Below, in pieces: positions 54,200 through 62,274 of a stretch of DNA of 64,000 bases. The stretch comes from Polynucleobacter sp. Latsch14-2 (GTDB lineage Bacteria; Pseudomonadota; Gammaproteobacteria; Burkholderiales; Burkholderiaceae). The stretch spans positions 1 through 64,000 of the forward strand of contig NZ_JACVPL010000011.1 of NCBI RefSeq assembly GCF_018881925.1, read 5' to 3'. A model generated the notes under the pieces. It had not been told where the DNA came from and searched no databases. It worked only from the letters and a program-made list of their open reading frames with translations. Both the position numbers and the translations under genes were made by a program. Position 1 is the stretch's first letter. The number at the start of each line of letters is the position of its first letter.

Positions 54200-55180
54200 T
54201 TACTCGTCGGTGATTTTTCTGTCGCTAATAATTTTTGCCCAGGTGGTAGATTGACTGGCTATGTATTTGGCCAGCTCTTCGCGCGATCCTGGGTTTGGCG
54301 CTAAGCCATGTTCCGCCAATAGCTTGCTTGTTGCTTTATCGGTTAATACTGCAACTAGCGCTTTATTCCATTTATCTAGAATAACTTCTGGAGTTTTTCC
54401 AGGTGCCACAAATGCGTACCAGTTAGTTGCATCAAAGCCTGGATATCCAGATTCTGCGATCGTTGGAACATTCGGCAGGCTTGTGCTGCGCTTTAGGCCG
54501 GTAGAGGCGATCGGAATGAGTTGGCCGCTTTTAATATAGGGCTCAGACGTAGAAATGGTTGAGTAGTAGCCAGAAACTCTGCCGCCTAATAAATCAACCA
54601 TTGCTGGGCTTCCACCTTTATATGGGACGTGTACTGTATCGATATCAGCTCGCACGTTAAGTAGCTCCCCCTGAAGGTGCGAGGCAGATCCTGATCCAGT
54701 TGATGCAAAAGTGATTTGCCCAGGTTTCTTTTTTGCAAGGGCAATAAACTCTTTGAGGTTCTTTACGCCTAAGCTCGGCGTGACTACTAGTACGTTTGGA
54801 AAATTCATTCCCATTGTCAGCGGCGCCAAATCTTTTTGTGGGTCGTATGTCAATTTCATGAGGTGAGGGGCAATCGAAAGTGGCCCTATCGAGCCAAGCA
54901 GGATGAGTGAGCCATCGGTTGGGCCTGTGGCTGTATATGCATGGGCAATATTACCGCCCGCACCTGGCTTATTGTCGACGATCACATTTTGACCAAGATC
55001 CTCGCTTAACTTTTTTGCAATAATTCTGGCGGCATTATCAGACGCGCCACCCGCTGCGAATCCAACCACCATGGTGATTGTTTTCTTGGGTGGAAATTCT
55101 TGCGCATTGGCAGGTAAATAAACACTTAAAAAAGTGATGGCGATAGCAGTGGTGGATTTGAGGAATAAGCCTAGTTTCAT
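54200..55180 (-). CDS. Bug-family tripartite tricarboxylate transporter solute-binding protein
   Basis: Start at ATG 55180 (MKLGLFLKSTTAIAITFLSV), giving a signal peptide cleaved near PANAQEF. The mature 300 residues contain VVGFAAGGASDNAARIIAKKL, FASTGSGSASHLQGELL and HVPYKGGSPAMVDLLGGRV, characteristic of Bug/TctC proteins. These bind small carboxylates in the periplasm. No TctA or TctB gene is adjacent. It follows the HMG-CoA lyase gene by 17 bases, so the ligand may be a related acid. Confidence 0.9.
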   Translation of the reverse strand: MKLGLFLKSTTAIAITFLSVYLPANAQEFPPKKTITMVVGFAAGGASDNAARIIAKKLSEDLGQNVIVDNKPGAGGNIAHAYTATGPTDGSLILLGSIGPLSIAPHLMKLTYDPQKDLAPLTMGMNFPNVLVVTPSLGVKNLKEFIALAKKKPGQITFASTGSGSASHLQGELLNVRADIDTVHVPYKGGSPAMVDLLGGRVSGYYSTISTSEPYIKSGQLIPIASTGLKRSTSLPNVPTIAESGYPGFDATNWYAFVAPGKTPEVILDKWNKALVAVLTDKATSKLLAEHGLAPNPGSREELAKYIASQSTTWAKIISDRKITDE

Positions 55181-55197
55181 GATCTTGTCTCTGTGTT

Positions 55198-56142
55198 TTA
55201 GATTTGACACGGTGCCGTATAAGTTCGATCTACTTTACCAGCCATTAGCAATTGACTGGGCAAAGTTCTCCCCACTATTTTCTGGAGATCAGAAGAGCAT
55301 TCCAGAAGTGTGTCGATTTTCATATGAGTGTTTAAGCCCATCAGATCAAGCATATGCACCAACTCTTCAGTGCAGATGTTGCCCGTGGCCCCAGGGGCAT
55401 ACGGACAGCCGCCCAAGCCACCAAGCGAAGCATCAAAACGGTCTATACCACTATTGATTGCTGCAAGCGCATTGGCAAGACCCATGCCGCGGGTGTTATG
55501 AAAGTGCAGCGTCCATTGCAAATTGGGATGTTTGGCCTGAGCCATTTCACACACTTGTTGGACTTGGGTTGGGTTGGCCATTCCGGTGGTATCGCAAATC
55601 GTTATCCCACGAATGCCTTTTTCTGCAAAGCGCTCGATCCAGTGCATTAATTCAGCTAACGGCGTGAAGCCAGACATAGGGCAGCCAAAACTGGTGGATA
55701 AAGAGATATTGACTGCAGTTTTGCTAGAGTGAGCAAGTTCAATTACAGAGCTCAAAGCCTTAAAGGAATCTTCGCGACCCATTTTCAAGTTTGCTTGATT
55801 GTGGGCTTCGCTGACCGACATAACTAAATTGAATTCATCTACACCAACAGCAATAGCTCGCTCCGCACCCCTTAGATTCGGAATTAAAACGGTGTACTCC
55901 ACTCCTGGGACTCGGTTGATGCCTTGCATCACTGCCTCAGCATCGGCCAACATGGGAATAGCCTTGGGGCTAGTAAATGAGGTCACCTCAATTTTGGAGT
56001 AACCAGCCTCGCTCAGCCGATCTATGAGGGCAATCTTTTCCGTGGTTGGAATAAAGTCTTTTTCAGCCTGGAATCCATCGCGCGTGACCACTTCCTGAAT
56101 ATAAATTCGTTTGTTGGGGGTGGGGCTTACTTGGCTGTTCAT
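55198..56142 (-). CDS. Hydroxymethylglutaryl-CoA lyase family protein
   Basis: A 314-residue TIM-barrel lyase: QEVVTRDGFQAEKDFIPTTEK contains the metal-binding Asp, VTSFTSPKAIPML follows, the His pair is in TLHFHNTRGMGLANA, and GGLGGCPYAPGATGNICTE is the family's active-site loop with its catalytic Cys. It cleaves HMG-CoA (or a related 3-hydroxy acyl-CoA) to acetyl-CoA plus a keto acid. The Bug gene lies downstream in the same unit. Confidence 0.9.
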   Translation of the reverse strand: MNSQVSPTPNKRIYIQEVVTRDGFQAEKDFIPTTEKIALIDRLSEAGYSKIEVTSFTSPKAIPMLADAEAVMQGINRVPGVEYTVLIPNLRGAERAIAVGVDEFNLVMSVSEAHNQANLKMGREDSFKALSSVIELAHSSKTAVNISLSTSFGCPMSGFTPLAELMHWIERFAEKGIRGITICDTTGMANPTQVQQVCEMAQAKHPNLQWTLHFHNTRGMGLANALAAINSGIDRFDASLGGLGGCPYAPGATGNICTEELVHMLDLMGLNTHMKIDTLLECSSDLQKIVGRTLPSQLLMAGKVDRTYTAPCQI

Positions 56143-56265
56143 ATAGGTCTTTTAAGTAGGCTAAATAGCTATTTTAAGTAAGAATGCCTCATTTTGGCTC
56201 AGATAAACAAAAACAGCAGAATCGTTTATAGTAAGACCGCATTCATATATATAGGAGATCCTCAC

Positions 56266-56859
56266 ATGGCTTCAATTTTGACCTCATTGGGACGCACGGT
56301 TTTAGCAGGTTTTGTGCTTCTCATTTTGATTATTTTGGCATTAGGCGGCAACTTTAGCGCCTCAGAATTACCGTTTGTTTTCCGCTGGTTACACGTGATG
56401 TTTGGCGTTATGTGGATTGGTTTGCTCTGGTACTTCAATTTTGTCCAGATCCCATCCATGCCAAAAATCCCTGACGAGCAAAAGCCAGCAATTGGCAAAG
56501 TGATTGCTCCAGCAGCATTGTTTTGGTTCCGTTGGGCAGCTTTATTGACTGTTTTAACTGGCTTGATCGTAGCCACATTGAATGGTTATGCCCATCAGGC
56601 ATTCACATTACAAGCTCCGTTCCGCGCTATTGGTCTGGGTATGTGGATTGCTTTGGTCATGGCCTTCAACGTATGGTTCATTATTTGGCCAAATCAGAAA
56701 CGTGCTCTTGGTATTGTGGCTGTAGATGCTGATGTCAAGGCAAAGTCTGCACGGGTTGCGATGCTGACTTCACGCTTGAATACATTACTTTCTATTCCAA
56801 TGTTGTTTTTGATGGTTGCTCAGTCACACAACGCTACTTGGTTTGTAGTAGTTGTCTAA
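56266..56859 (+). CDS. PuuD-like (urate hydroxylase family) membrane protein, short form
   Basis: Start at ATG 56266 (MASILTSLGRTVLAG), with AGGAG nine bases upstream; the longer frame has no support. The 197-residue protein has five or so membrane segments, with RWLHVMFGVMWIGLLWYFNF and FRWAALLTVLTGLIVATL similar to the membrane part of PuuD-type urate hydroxylases. It lacks the C-terminal cytochrome c region of full-length PuuD, and no purine genes are nearby. The urate function is therefore doubtful. Confidence 0.7.
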   Translation: MASILTSLGRTVLAGFVLLILIILALGGNFSASELPFVFRWLHVMFGVMWIGLLWYFNFVQIPSMPKIPDEQKPAIGKVIAPAALFWFRWAALLTVLTGLIVATLNGYAHQAFTLQAPFRAIGLGMWIALVMAFNVWFIIWPNQKRALGIVAVDADVKAKSARVAMLTSRLNTLLSIPMLFLMVAQSHNATWFVVVV

Positions 56860-56892
56860 TTAGTTGTTTAACTGGCTACTTATGCATTAAAG

Positions 56893-56917
56893 AAAAGGCC
56901 CGCATTGCGGGCTTTTT
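56893..56917 (+). terminator. Intrinsic terminator
   Basis: GCCCGC-ATT-GCGGGC followed by TTTTT (56898-56917), with flanking A-runs that make it work in both directions. It ends the PuuD-like gene on the plus strand and the reductase gene at 56950 on the minus strand. Confidence 0.85.
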
Positions 56918-56949
56918 CTATTGCTATGCAGTGAAAAAACAGGCCCGAC

Positions 56950-58116
56950 TTATAGCAGGGACGGTAATTCTTTTGTAAAGGCTCCGCGTTGAGCGCTTGC
57001 ACTACCCATTAGCGCAAAGCCAAGTAGTTTGCCCTCAGTACTTTCAAAGCGGGCTTCTAGGCCGCCTTCCACTGGATTGATTTTCCAGGCGCCAATAGCA
57101 TCTTTAGCGGGCGGTGACACAATAGTTGGTAAGGCAGGAGTCTTCACCATGACCGGCATTGCGGGGTAGTTCAGCGCTGTATCTTGACCCAGAAGGGTTG
57201 GGGCTAGGGCTCTGGCTGCTTGCATGATTGGCATCACGTACGGCAATACCAAGCCCTCAACCTCAGCGCAATCTCCCAGTGAGTAGACATTCTTAACGCT
57301 TGTTTCTAATTGGCGATTTACCTGAATACCAATCCCAGTTGCCAATCCAGTTGCTTTAGCCAAATCCAATCTTGGTCTTAATCCAACCGCCGAGAGAGCT
57401 ACTTCGCACTGGATGGTATGGCCGTTTGCTAGGGTGACATGTAACTCGCCACCAATTCGCTCAATGGATTCGATGGTGGTGCCAAGATGCCAACGGACAC
57501 CAGCGGCGCTGAGATGATTTTGTAACTCAAGAGATGCCTCTCTTGGAAGTATTCGGCTCAAGGCGTGTGGCGCCAAGTCAATCACATCAACTTCGTAACC
57601 ACCTAATACCAAGTCATTGGCAAACTCACAGCCAATCAAGCCTGCTCCCAAAATGACAATCCTTTTTTTCTCGGCAATGGCTTGACGAAATTTTTTGTAT
57701 TCCTCCAAGTCATTGACAGTGATAACCTCAGCTGCTGCATTACCTCGAAGTGGGAGGCGAATTTGATCGGCACCTAGAGCCAATACCAATTTACTGTAGA
57801 TCAGCCTGCCTTTGTTGGTGGAAACTGTCTGCGCAACAGTATCTATATCACTAGCCTCAGTTTCACTCATGATGGTGATCTCTAGCTGTGCCGCCATTCC
57901 ATCTTGAGGCGTGGAGATAAGTTGTGACGCTTCTTTCTTGCTTGCCAAGGCAGTCGAAAGCATCGGCTTCGAGTAAAAGTACCCTGGCTCGCGAGTGACT
58001 AGCGTGATCGGCACTGTTTTGTCTAATTTGCGGATTTCTCGAATAACGGTAAACCCAGCCAACCCACTGCCAATAATGACGATGGAGGGTTGGGATAGTT
58101 GCATATTTTGGTTCAA
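56950..58116 (-). CDS. Rubredoxin-NAD(+) reductase-like FAD oxidoreductase
   Basis: Start set at TTG 58116 (MNQNMQLSQPSIVIIG), seven bases after AGGAG; ATG 58104 is the alternative. The 388-residue protein has the FAD-binding VIIGSGLAGFTVIREIRKLD, the NAD-binding VILGAGLIGCEFANDLVLGG and TSVKNVYSLGDCAEVEG, typical of the rubredoxin reductase/pyridine nucleotide-disulfide family. The rubredoxin gene starts 220 bases upstream and ends 52 bases before it, with the rubrerythrin gene further upstream. It would reduce rubredoxin with NAD(P)H. Confidence 0.88.
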   Translation of the reverse strand: MNQNMQLSQPSIVIIGSGLAGFTVIREIRKLDKTVPITLVTREPGYFYSKPMLSTALASKKEASQLISTPQDGMAAQLEITIMSETEASDIDTVAQTVSTNKGRLIYSKLVLALGADQIRLPLRGNAAAEVITVNDLEEYKKFRQAIAEKKRIVILGAGLIGCEFANDLVLGGYEVDVIDLAPHALSRILPREASLELQNHLSAAGVRWHLGTTIESIERIGGELHVTLANGHTIQCEVALSAVGLRPRLDLAKATGLATGIGIQVNRQLETSVKNVYSLGDCAEVEGLVLPYVMPIMQAARALAPTLLGQDTALNYPAMPVMVKTPALPTIVSPPAKDAIGAWKINPVEGGLEARFESTEGKLLGFALMGSASAQRGAFTKELPSLL

Positions 58117-58168
58117 AGCTGGGCTCCTAAGAAATGCGTTCAACAGAAATTACTACCGATTAACTTGA

Positions 58169-58336
58169 TTAGCCAATCTGCACCATTTCAAAGTCTGATT
58201 TGGCTACGCCACAGTCTGGGCATTCCCAATCTTCTGGAACATCAGCCCATGCGGTGCCAGGGGCGATCCCGTCCTCTGGGAGGCCTTTTGCTTCATCATA
58301 GATAAAGCCACATACGACACATTGCCAAGATTTCAT
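58169..58336 (-). CDS. Rubredoxin
   Basis: Start at the third of three consecutive ATG codons (58336), six bases after AAGGA. The 55-residue protein [20 protein letters not shown] ... [18 protein letters not shown] has the two CxxCG loops that bind a single iron. It is a small electron carrier between the reductase and rubrerythrin encoded beside it. Confidence 0.95.
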   Translation of the reverse strand: MKSWQCVVCGFIYDEAKGLPEDGIAPGTAWADVPEDWECPDCGVAKSDFEMVQIG

Positions 58337-58398
58337 CATCATTCCTTTATTCAATAGTGATTAGTTTAAATTTAATTTCGAATTCATTCTTTTGCTGC

Positions 58399-58884
58399 TT
58401 ATTTAACGGCGAATGCTTTGGCTTTTTCCAAAGCCTTTTTGTAGTGATTAGCATGACGCTCTTCGACATTAGCCAGTGCTGCAAAGCGTTTGGCCGCCTT
58501 AGTCAATACCGCCTGAAACTGCTCAGCATGCTCCTTAGATTCAGCAATTTGCTCATCAATTTCCTGGATCGCGGCTGTATTGCCTTCTTCAACTGCCGTT
58601 TTCCGAAAGCTTGGGTACATTTCGGTGTACTCATAGGTTTCACCTTCAATCGCAATTTCTAAAGCGCGAGTTGGTGTAATGGTGCTGGCGGGGTAGAGTA
58701 AATCGAGGTGACCAAAGGCATGCATTACTTCTTGGTCAGCCGTTGCTTCAAAGATTTTTGCAGTCTCTTCGTCGCCAGCTGCCCGTGCCAACTTGGCAAA
58801 GTATCGATACTTAATATGAGCCATGGATTCACCAGCAAATGCAGACTCCAGATTTTGGATTGTTTTAATTTCAGGACGCGCCAT
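58399..58884 (-). CDS. Rubrerythrin (lacking the rubredoxin domain)
   Basis: A 161-residue ferritin-like diiron protein: AFAGESMAHIKYRYFAKLA, ATADQEVMHAFGHLDLL, IEGETYEYTEMYPSFRKTA and EQIAESKEHAEQFQ supply the Glu/His ligands. The usual C-terminal CxxC rubredoxin-like domain is absent; instead an extra helical EERHANHYKKALEKAKA ends the protein. It reduces hydrogen peroxide to water, with electrons most likely from the separate rubredoxin gene downstream. It is divergent from oxyR, with 169 bases between starts. Confidence 0.92.
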   Translation of the reverse strand: MARPEIKTIQNLESAFAGESMAHIKYRYFAKLARAAGDEETAKIFEATADQEVMHAFGHLDLLYPASTITPTRALEIAIEGETYEYTEMYPSFRKTAVEEGNTAAIQEIDEQIAESKEHAEQFQAVLTKAAKRFAALANVEERHANHYKKALEKAKAFAVK

Positions 58885-59003
58885 TTTTGATTCCTCTGTA
58901 TAAAGTTTAAAAATCCGTTCAATAGGAAGGGCGCCTGTTTCATGCCCTTTTACTCAACCATGGGATGGATTCTGAGCTTTAAATGGTTATCGGTCCAATG
59001 AAT

Positions 59004-59053
59004 AATAATGATATTATTGATCGATATTTTAGATTAATAGACAATTCGATCAA
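59004..59053. promoter_or_regulatory. Inverted repeats in the rubrerythrin-oxyR control region
   Basis: Two perfect dyads: AATAAT-GAT-ATTATT (59004-59018) and TTGATCGA (59017-59024) with TCGATCAA (59046-59053), separated by 21 bases and ending exactly at the oxyR start codon. LysR-type regulators bind such spaced dyads, so this is the likely OxyR site controlling both directions. I did not see a full four-element ATAG OxyR consensus. Confidence 0.5.
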
Positions 59054-59998
59054 ATGGCCTATCTACCCTCATTAAGACAGCTTGGCTACTTTATAGCTCT
59101 TGCCAAAGAGTTGAACTTTACCCGTGCCGCAGAGGCTTGTTATGTGGGGCAATCCACCTTGAGCGCTGGATTAAAAGAGCTAGAAGAGGGCTTGGGGGTC
59201 CGATTGGTTGAGCGTGACCGGCAAAGCGTTTCGCTTACTCTGATTGGACTTGATGTTTTAGGGCGCGCTAAAGCCATTCTGGCTGCCTCTGAGGATTTGA
59301 TGGACTTCGCTAGAGGGGCATCTAAGCCAATGACTGCCACGATTCGGTTGGGGGTTATTCCGACAATTGCTCCATTTTTATTGCCTACTGTTCTACCTGA
59401 CATTCGGCAACGCTTCCCTGAGCTAAAGATTACTTTACGCGAAGATTTGACGGCCAACCTGCTAGCAAGACTTGCCGATCATCAATTGGATTTTGCTTTA
59501 ATTGCCTTGCCTTACGACGTTCATGGTTTATTGGTTAGCGAATTATTTAATGATGAGTTTTGGTTGGTGGCTCGCGAGAATGACCCCGCCCTAAAAGGTA
59601 AGGAAGTGCATTTACCCGCCAAGATGGCAGAGAGGTTGCTATTACTGGAAGAGGGGCATTGCCTTCGTGACCATACTTTGCAGGCCTGCAAGAGAGCGGA
59701 TGTTCGTAATGCGGAGGGGATGGAGGCTACTAGCCTACTGACATTACTGCAGATGGTGGAGTCAGGAATGGGAATTGCTTTGCTTCCAGAGATGGCTGTA
59801 AAAGGCGGTTTGCTTAATAGTACGGAGTTGCTGGCTCGGCCTTTGGCTGCGCCTGCTCCCAAAAGGGTTATTGCCTTAGTTACCCGATCTTCTTCCGCCC
59901 ACCTTGAAGAGTTTCAGGCTCTATCTGATGCCATTCGAGAGCGTTTTGGGGCTAACTTAAGAATAAGTCGCGGTAAGCGTAAAGGAATTCGTGTGTGA
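59054..59998 (+). CDS. oxyR: OxyR, peroxide-sensing LysR-family regulator
   Basis: A 314-residue LysR-type activator. The N-terminal helix-turn-helix is in LNFTRAAEACYVGQSTLSAG. The redox centre LLEEGHCLRDHTLQAC matches OxyR: two Cys nine residues apart, equivalent to Cys199 and Cys208 of E. coli OxyR. On peroxide exposure these form a disulfide and switch transcription. It is divergent from rubrerythrin, so it probably controls the rubrerythrin, rubredoxin and reductase genes. Confidence 0.93.
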   Translation: MAYLPSLRQLGYFIALAKELNFTRAAEACYVGQSTLSAGLKELEEGLGVRLVERDRQSVSLTLIGLDVLGRAKAILAASEDLMDFARGASKPMTATIRLGVIPTIAPFLLPTVLPDIRQRFPELKITLREDLTANLLARLADHQLDFALIALPYDVHGLLVSELFNDEFWLVARENDPALKGKEVHLPAKMAERLLLLEEGHCLRDHTLQACKRADVRNAEGMEATSLLTLLQMVESGMGIALLPEMAVKGGLLNSTELLARPLAAPAPKRVIALVTRSSSAHLEEFQALSDAIRERFGANLRISRGKRKGIRV

Positions 59999-60085
59999 GC
60001 AAAATTGCTGCAATCTTGCTACAGTCTTGCTTCGTGTTTATTTGCTTTATATAAAAGAAAGATGTTAATGTCCGGAAAAGAAATC

Positions 60086-61168
60086 ATGTTTACTCCAGTC
60101 AAACTGGGCTCAATAGAGTTAAAGAATCGCCTCGTTATGGCGCCCTTAACCAGAATGCGTGCCGTGGCTGGTGATGTACCAAACCCCTTGGCAAAAATAT
60201 ATTACGCACAGCGTGCAAGTTCTGGCTTGATCATTACTGAGGCAACCCAGATTTCTGCCTTGGGCATGGGTTACCCTGCTACTCCAGGAATCTATTCACC
60301 CGAACAAACTGCTGCTTGGCAAGAAATTGTTGAGGCGGTACATGCAAAGCAAGGAGCAATCGTTGCTCAGCTTTGGCATGTGGGGAGAATTTCACACTCC
60401 TCTTTGCATCCTGAGCAGGGCTTACCGGTGGCGCCTTCCGCCATTGCACCCGCTGGCCAAACTTATGGCGCAGACTGGAAATTGCATGACTATGAAACCC
60501 CTAGAGCAATGACAGATGATGATATCGCCCGCCTACTTAAAGAGTATGAGTTGGCCGCAAAAAATGCAAAGGCAGCAGGTTTTGATGGCGTAGAAATACA
60601 TGCGGCAAATGGCTATCTCTTGGATCAATTCTTGCAAGATGGCACAAATCAACGCACTGATCAATATGGTGGATCCATTGAGAATCGCATTCGATTGCTC
60701 AGCGAAGTAATAGAGACTGTTTCTGGAGTTTTTCCAAGTGATTGCATTGGTGTACGTCTTTCACCTTATGGCACATTCAATGACATGAGCGACAGTGACC
60801 CAGTTGCTTTATTTGGAAGCATCATCAATCGCTTAAATGCTTGCAACTTGGCCTATGTTCACATGATTGAGCCGCGTTCAACCAGTGCCGGCGGTAACGA
60901 TCAGGTTAACCAGGGTGCGCCGATCACTTCAGAAATGTTCCGCAAAGCCTACAAGGGTAAATTTATTAGTGCCGGCGGATACGATCAAGCGATGGGCGAG
61001 CAAGTGCTTGAGGATGGTTTGGCTGATGCTGTCGCTTATGGTCGCTTATATATTTCGAATCCAGACTTGGCCGAGCGCTTTCAAAAGAATGCAGCATTAA
61101 ACCCATATAACAGAGCAACATTCTATGGTGGAGCCGAAGTGGGCTATACCGACTACCCAAGTTTGTAA
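60086..61168 (+). CDS. Old yellow enzyme family alkene reductase
   Basis: Start taken at ATG 60086 (MFTPVKLGSIELKNRLVMAPL), the usual family N-terminus, with GGAAAAG upstream; ATG 60068 is an alternative. The 360-residue flavoprotein has AQLWHVGRISHSS, the substrate-binding GVEIHAANGYLLDQFLQDGT, NQRTDQYGGSIENR and FISAGGYDQAMG. It is of the NemA/alkene-reductase type, reducing activated C=C bonds or nitro compounds with NAD(P)H. Its gene follows oxyR by 87 bases; xenobiotic stress may link them. Confidence 0.9.
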   Translation: MFTPVKLGSIELKNRLVMAPLTRMRAVAGDVPNPLAKIYYAQRASSGLIITEATQISALGMGYPATPGIYSPEQTAAWQEIVEAVHAKQGAIVAQLWHVGRISHSSLHPEQGLPVAPSAIAPAGQTYGADWKLHDYETPRAMTDDDIARLLKEYELAAKNAKAAGFDGVEIHAANGYLLDQFLQDGTNQRTDQYGGSIENRIRLLSEVIETVSGVFPSDCIGVRLSPYGTFNDMSDSDPVALFGSIINRLNACNLAYVHMIEPRSTSAGGNDQVNQGAPITSEMFRKAYKGKFISAGGYDQAMGEQVLEDGLADAVAYGRLYISNPDLAERFQKNAALNPYNRATFYGGAEVGYTDYPSL

Positions 61169-61186
61169 TGAAGGGAGTCTGGTTGT

Positions 61187-61250
61187 AGTCACCCAGCCTT
61201 GGGTGACTAGCGGTGAGGTCATATTTCTGAGGGAATTGACCTCATTTTTT
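61187..61250 (+). terminator. Two hairpins, the second an intrinsic terminator
   Basis: First stem AGTCACCCA-GCCT-TGGGTGACT (61187-61208), perfect 9 bp, no T-run. Second stem TGAGGTCA (61214-61221) and TGACCTCA (61237-61244), followed by TTTTTT (61245-61250). The pair ends the old yellow enzyme transcript; the second stem overlaps the stop codon of the convergent small gene. Confidence 0.8.
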
Positions 61251-61415
61251 ATTGTTAGGGGGGTCTAGTAAATCAAAGTGATTGGCAATAAGTAGCATGG
61301 CTACCGAAGCGCAGCCAAGGGCAAAGAATTGCCATTGGTGCAGGATTGCCGTGCCAACGACAGTTATCAGCGTTGTCCAGCCGACAGTGATTTTTGCTTT
61401 TTTGCTTAATGGTTT
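61242..61415 (-). CDS. Small membrane protein, hypothetical
   Basis: Start proposed at ATG 61415 (MKPLSKKAKITVGWTTL), since it matches a short basic N-terminus before the membrane; ATG 61445 overlaps the next gene upstream. The 57-residue protein has one or two hydrophobic segments (TVGWTTLITVVGTAIL; FALGCASVAMLLIA) and a DPPNNKK tail. The family is not recognised. It lies downstream of the cytochrome b561 gene. Confidence 0.5.
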   Translation of the reverse strand, partial: KPLSKKAKITVGWTTLITVVGTAILHQWQFFALGCASVAMLLIANHFDLLDPPNNKK

Positions 61416-61431
61416 CATATTCTTCAAAGTC

Positions 61432-61977
61432 CTATTTTGTTTCAAGGTCAGATTTATTTAGCATTCGACGAAGTGTATCGTTTTTCAGGATGTAATGGTG
61501 CCACAAAGCAGCAAGAGCGTGGACGCCAACGAGGAAATAGATTGTATTGCCAAGCCATTCATGTAGTTCTTTGAATGTCTTCTTGAGCGAGGGGTCGGGG
61601 TTAATCATTTGGGGAAGTGTCCAGCTAAAGAAGTGGACATCTTTTCCGCCCGCCTGAAGAAATACCAATCCCATAATTGGGAGTGTTAGCAGCAAAAAAT
61701 ACAAAAGCCAATGCATTGCTTTATCTAGGACTCTAAATAGCGAGATGGTCCCAGGCTGTGTTGGAGCGCCATAGATCATGCGAATACCCAGACGCAATAC
61801 CATGGCAACAAATATGAGCTGCCCTAAAAGACCGTGAATTGTTTTACAGAGCTCGCGGGGTTCACTCCCTTTGACAAACTGACCCTTTAGTTCAATTACA
61901 GCTAGCGCCCCAGCTACCAGCAAAAATACGAGCCAATGAAAGAAAATAGATAAGGGGTGATAGCGTTTGTTATACAT
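61432..61977 (-). CDS. Cytochrome b561 family protein
   Basis: A 181-residue four-helix membrane cytochrome. Heme-ligand histidines are in YHPLSIFFHWLVFLLVAG, KTIHGLLGQLIFVAMVLRLG, KAMHWLLYFLLLTLP and FLVGVHALAALWHHY. It transfers electrons between quinones and periplasmic partners, possibly acting against superoxide like E. coli CybB. Its length and ends are normal. Confidence 0.9.
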   Translation of the reverse strand: MYNKRYHPLSIFFHWLVFLLVAGALAVIELKGQFVKGSEPRELCKTIHGLLGQLIFVAMVLRLGIRMIYGAPTQPGTISLFRVLDKAMHWLLYFLLLTLPIMGLVFLQAGGKDVHFFSWTLPQMINPDPSLKKTFKELHEWLGNTIYFLVGVHALAALWHHYILKNDTLRRMLNKSDLETK

Positions 61978-62055
61978 GATGGGTTGAATTGATGTGCAAC
62001 CATCATGATAGATAAGTCGATTGACAATGACTCTTTTGTGGTCATTGTGTAATGC

Positions 62056-62244
62056 CTAATTTGGCAATCTTGCTTTGGCGCTTAATTCATTTGCAGGGCC
62101 GCGTTTATCCAATTGAGAAAGTCTCAGAGCTTCTACTTCAAAATCAATTTGCGCTGGATGAAACTCATCATTTTCCAAATGAATCACATAGGTCCAAACT
62201 AAATCGCGACCACGATTTTTAAATACATCTACTACTCGTTTCAT
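62056..62244 (-). CDS. Small hypothetical protein
   Basis: A 62-residue soluble protein, KRVVDVFKNRGRDLVWTYVI followed by HLENDEFHPAQIDFEVEALR. I do not recognise a family, but the composition and clean start suggest a real gene. It lies 30 bases downstream of the DUF4239 gene on the same strand. Confidence 0.5.
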   Translation of the reverse strand: MKRVVDVFKNRGRDLVWTYVIHLENDEFHPAQIDFEVEALRLSQLDKRGPANELSAKARLPN

Positions 62245-62274
62245 TTTTACCGCCCGTGAAGGTGCTATGTCGTT

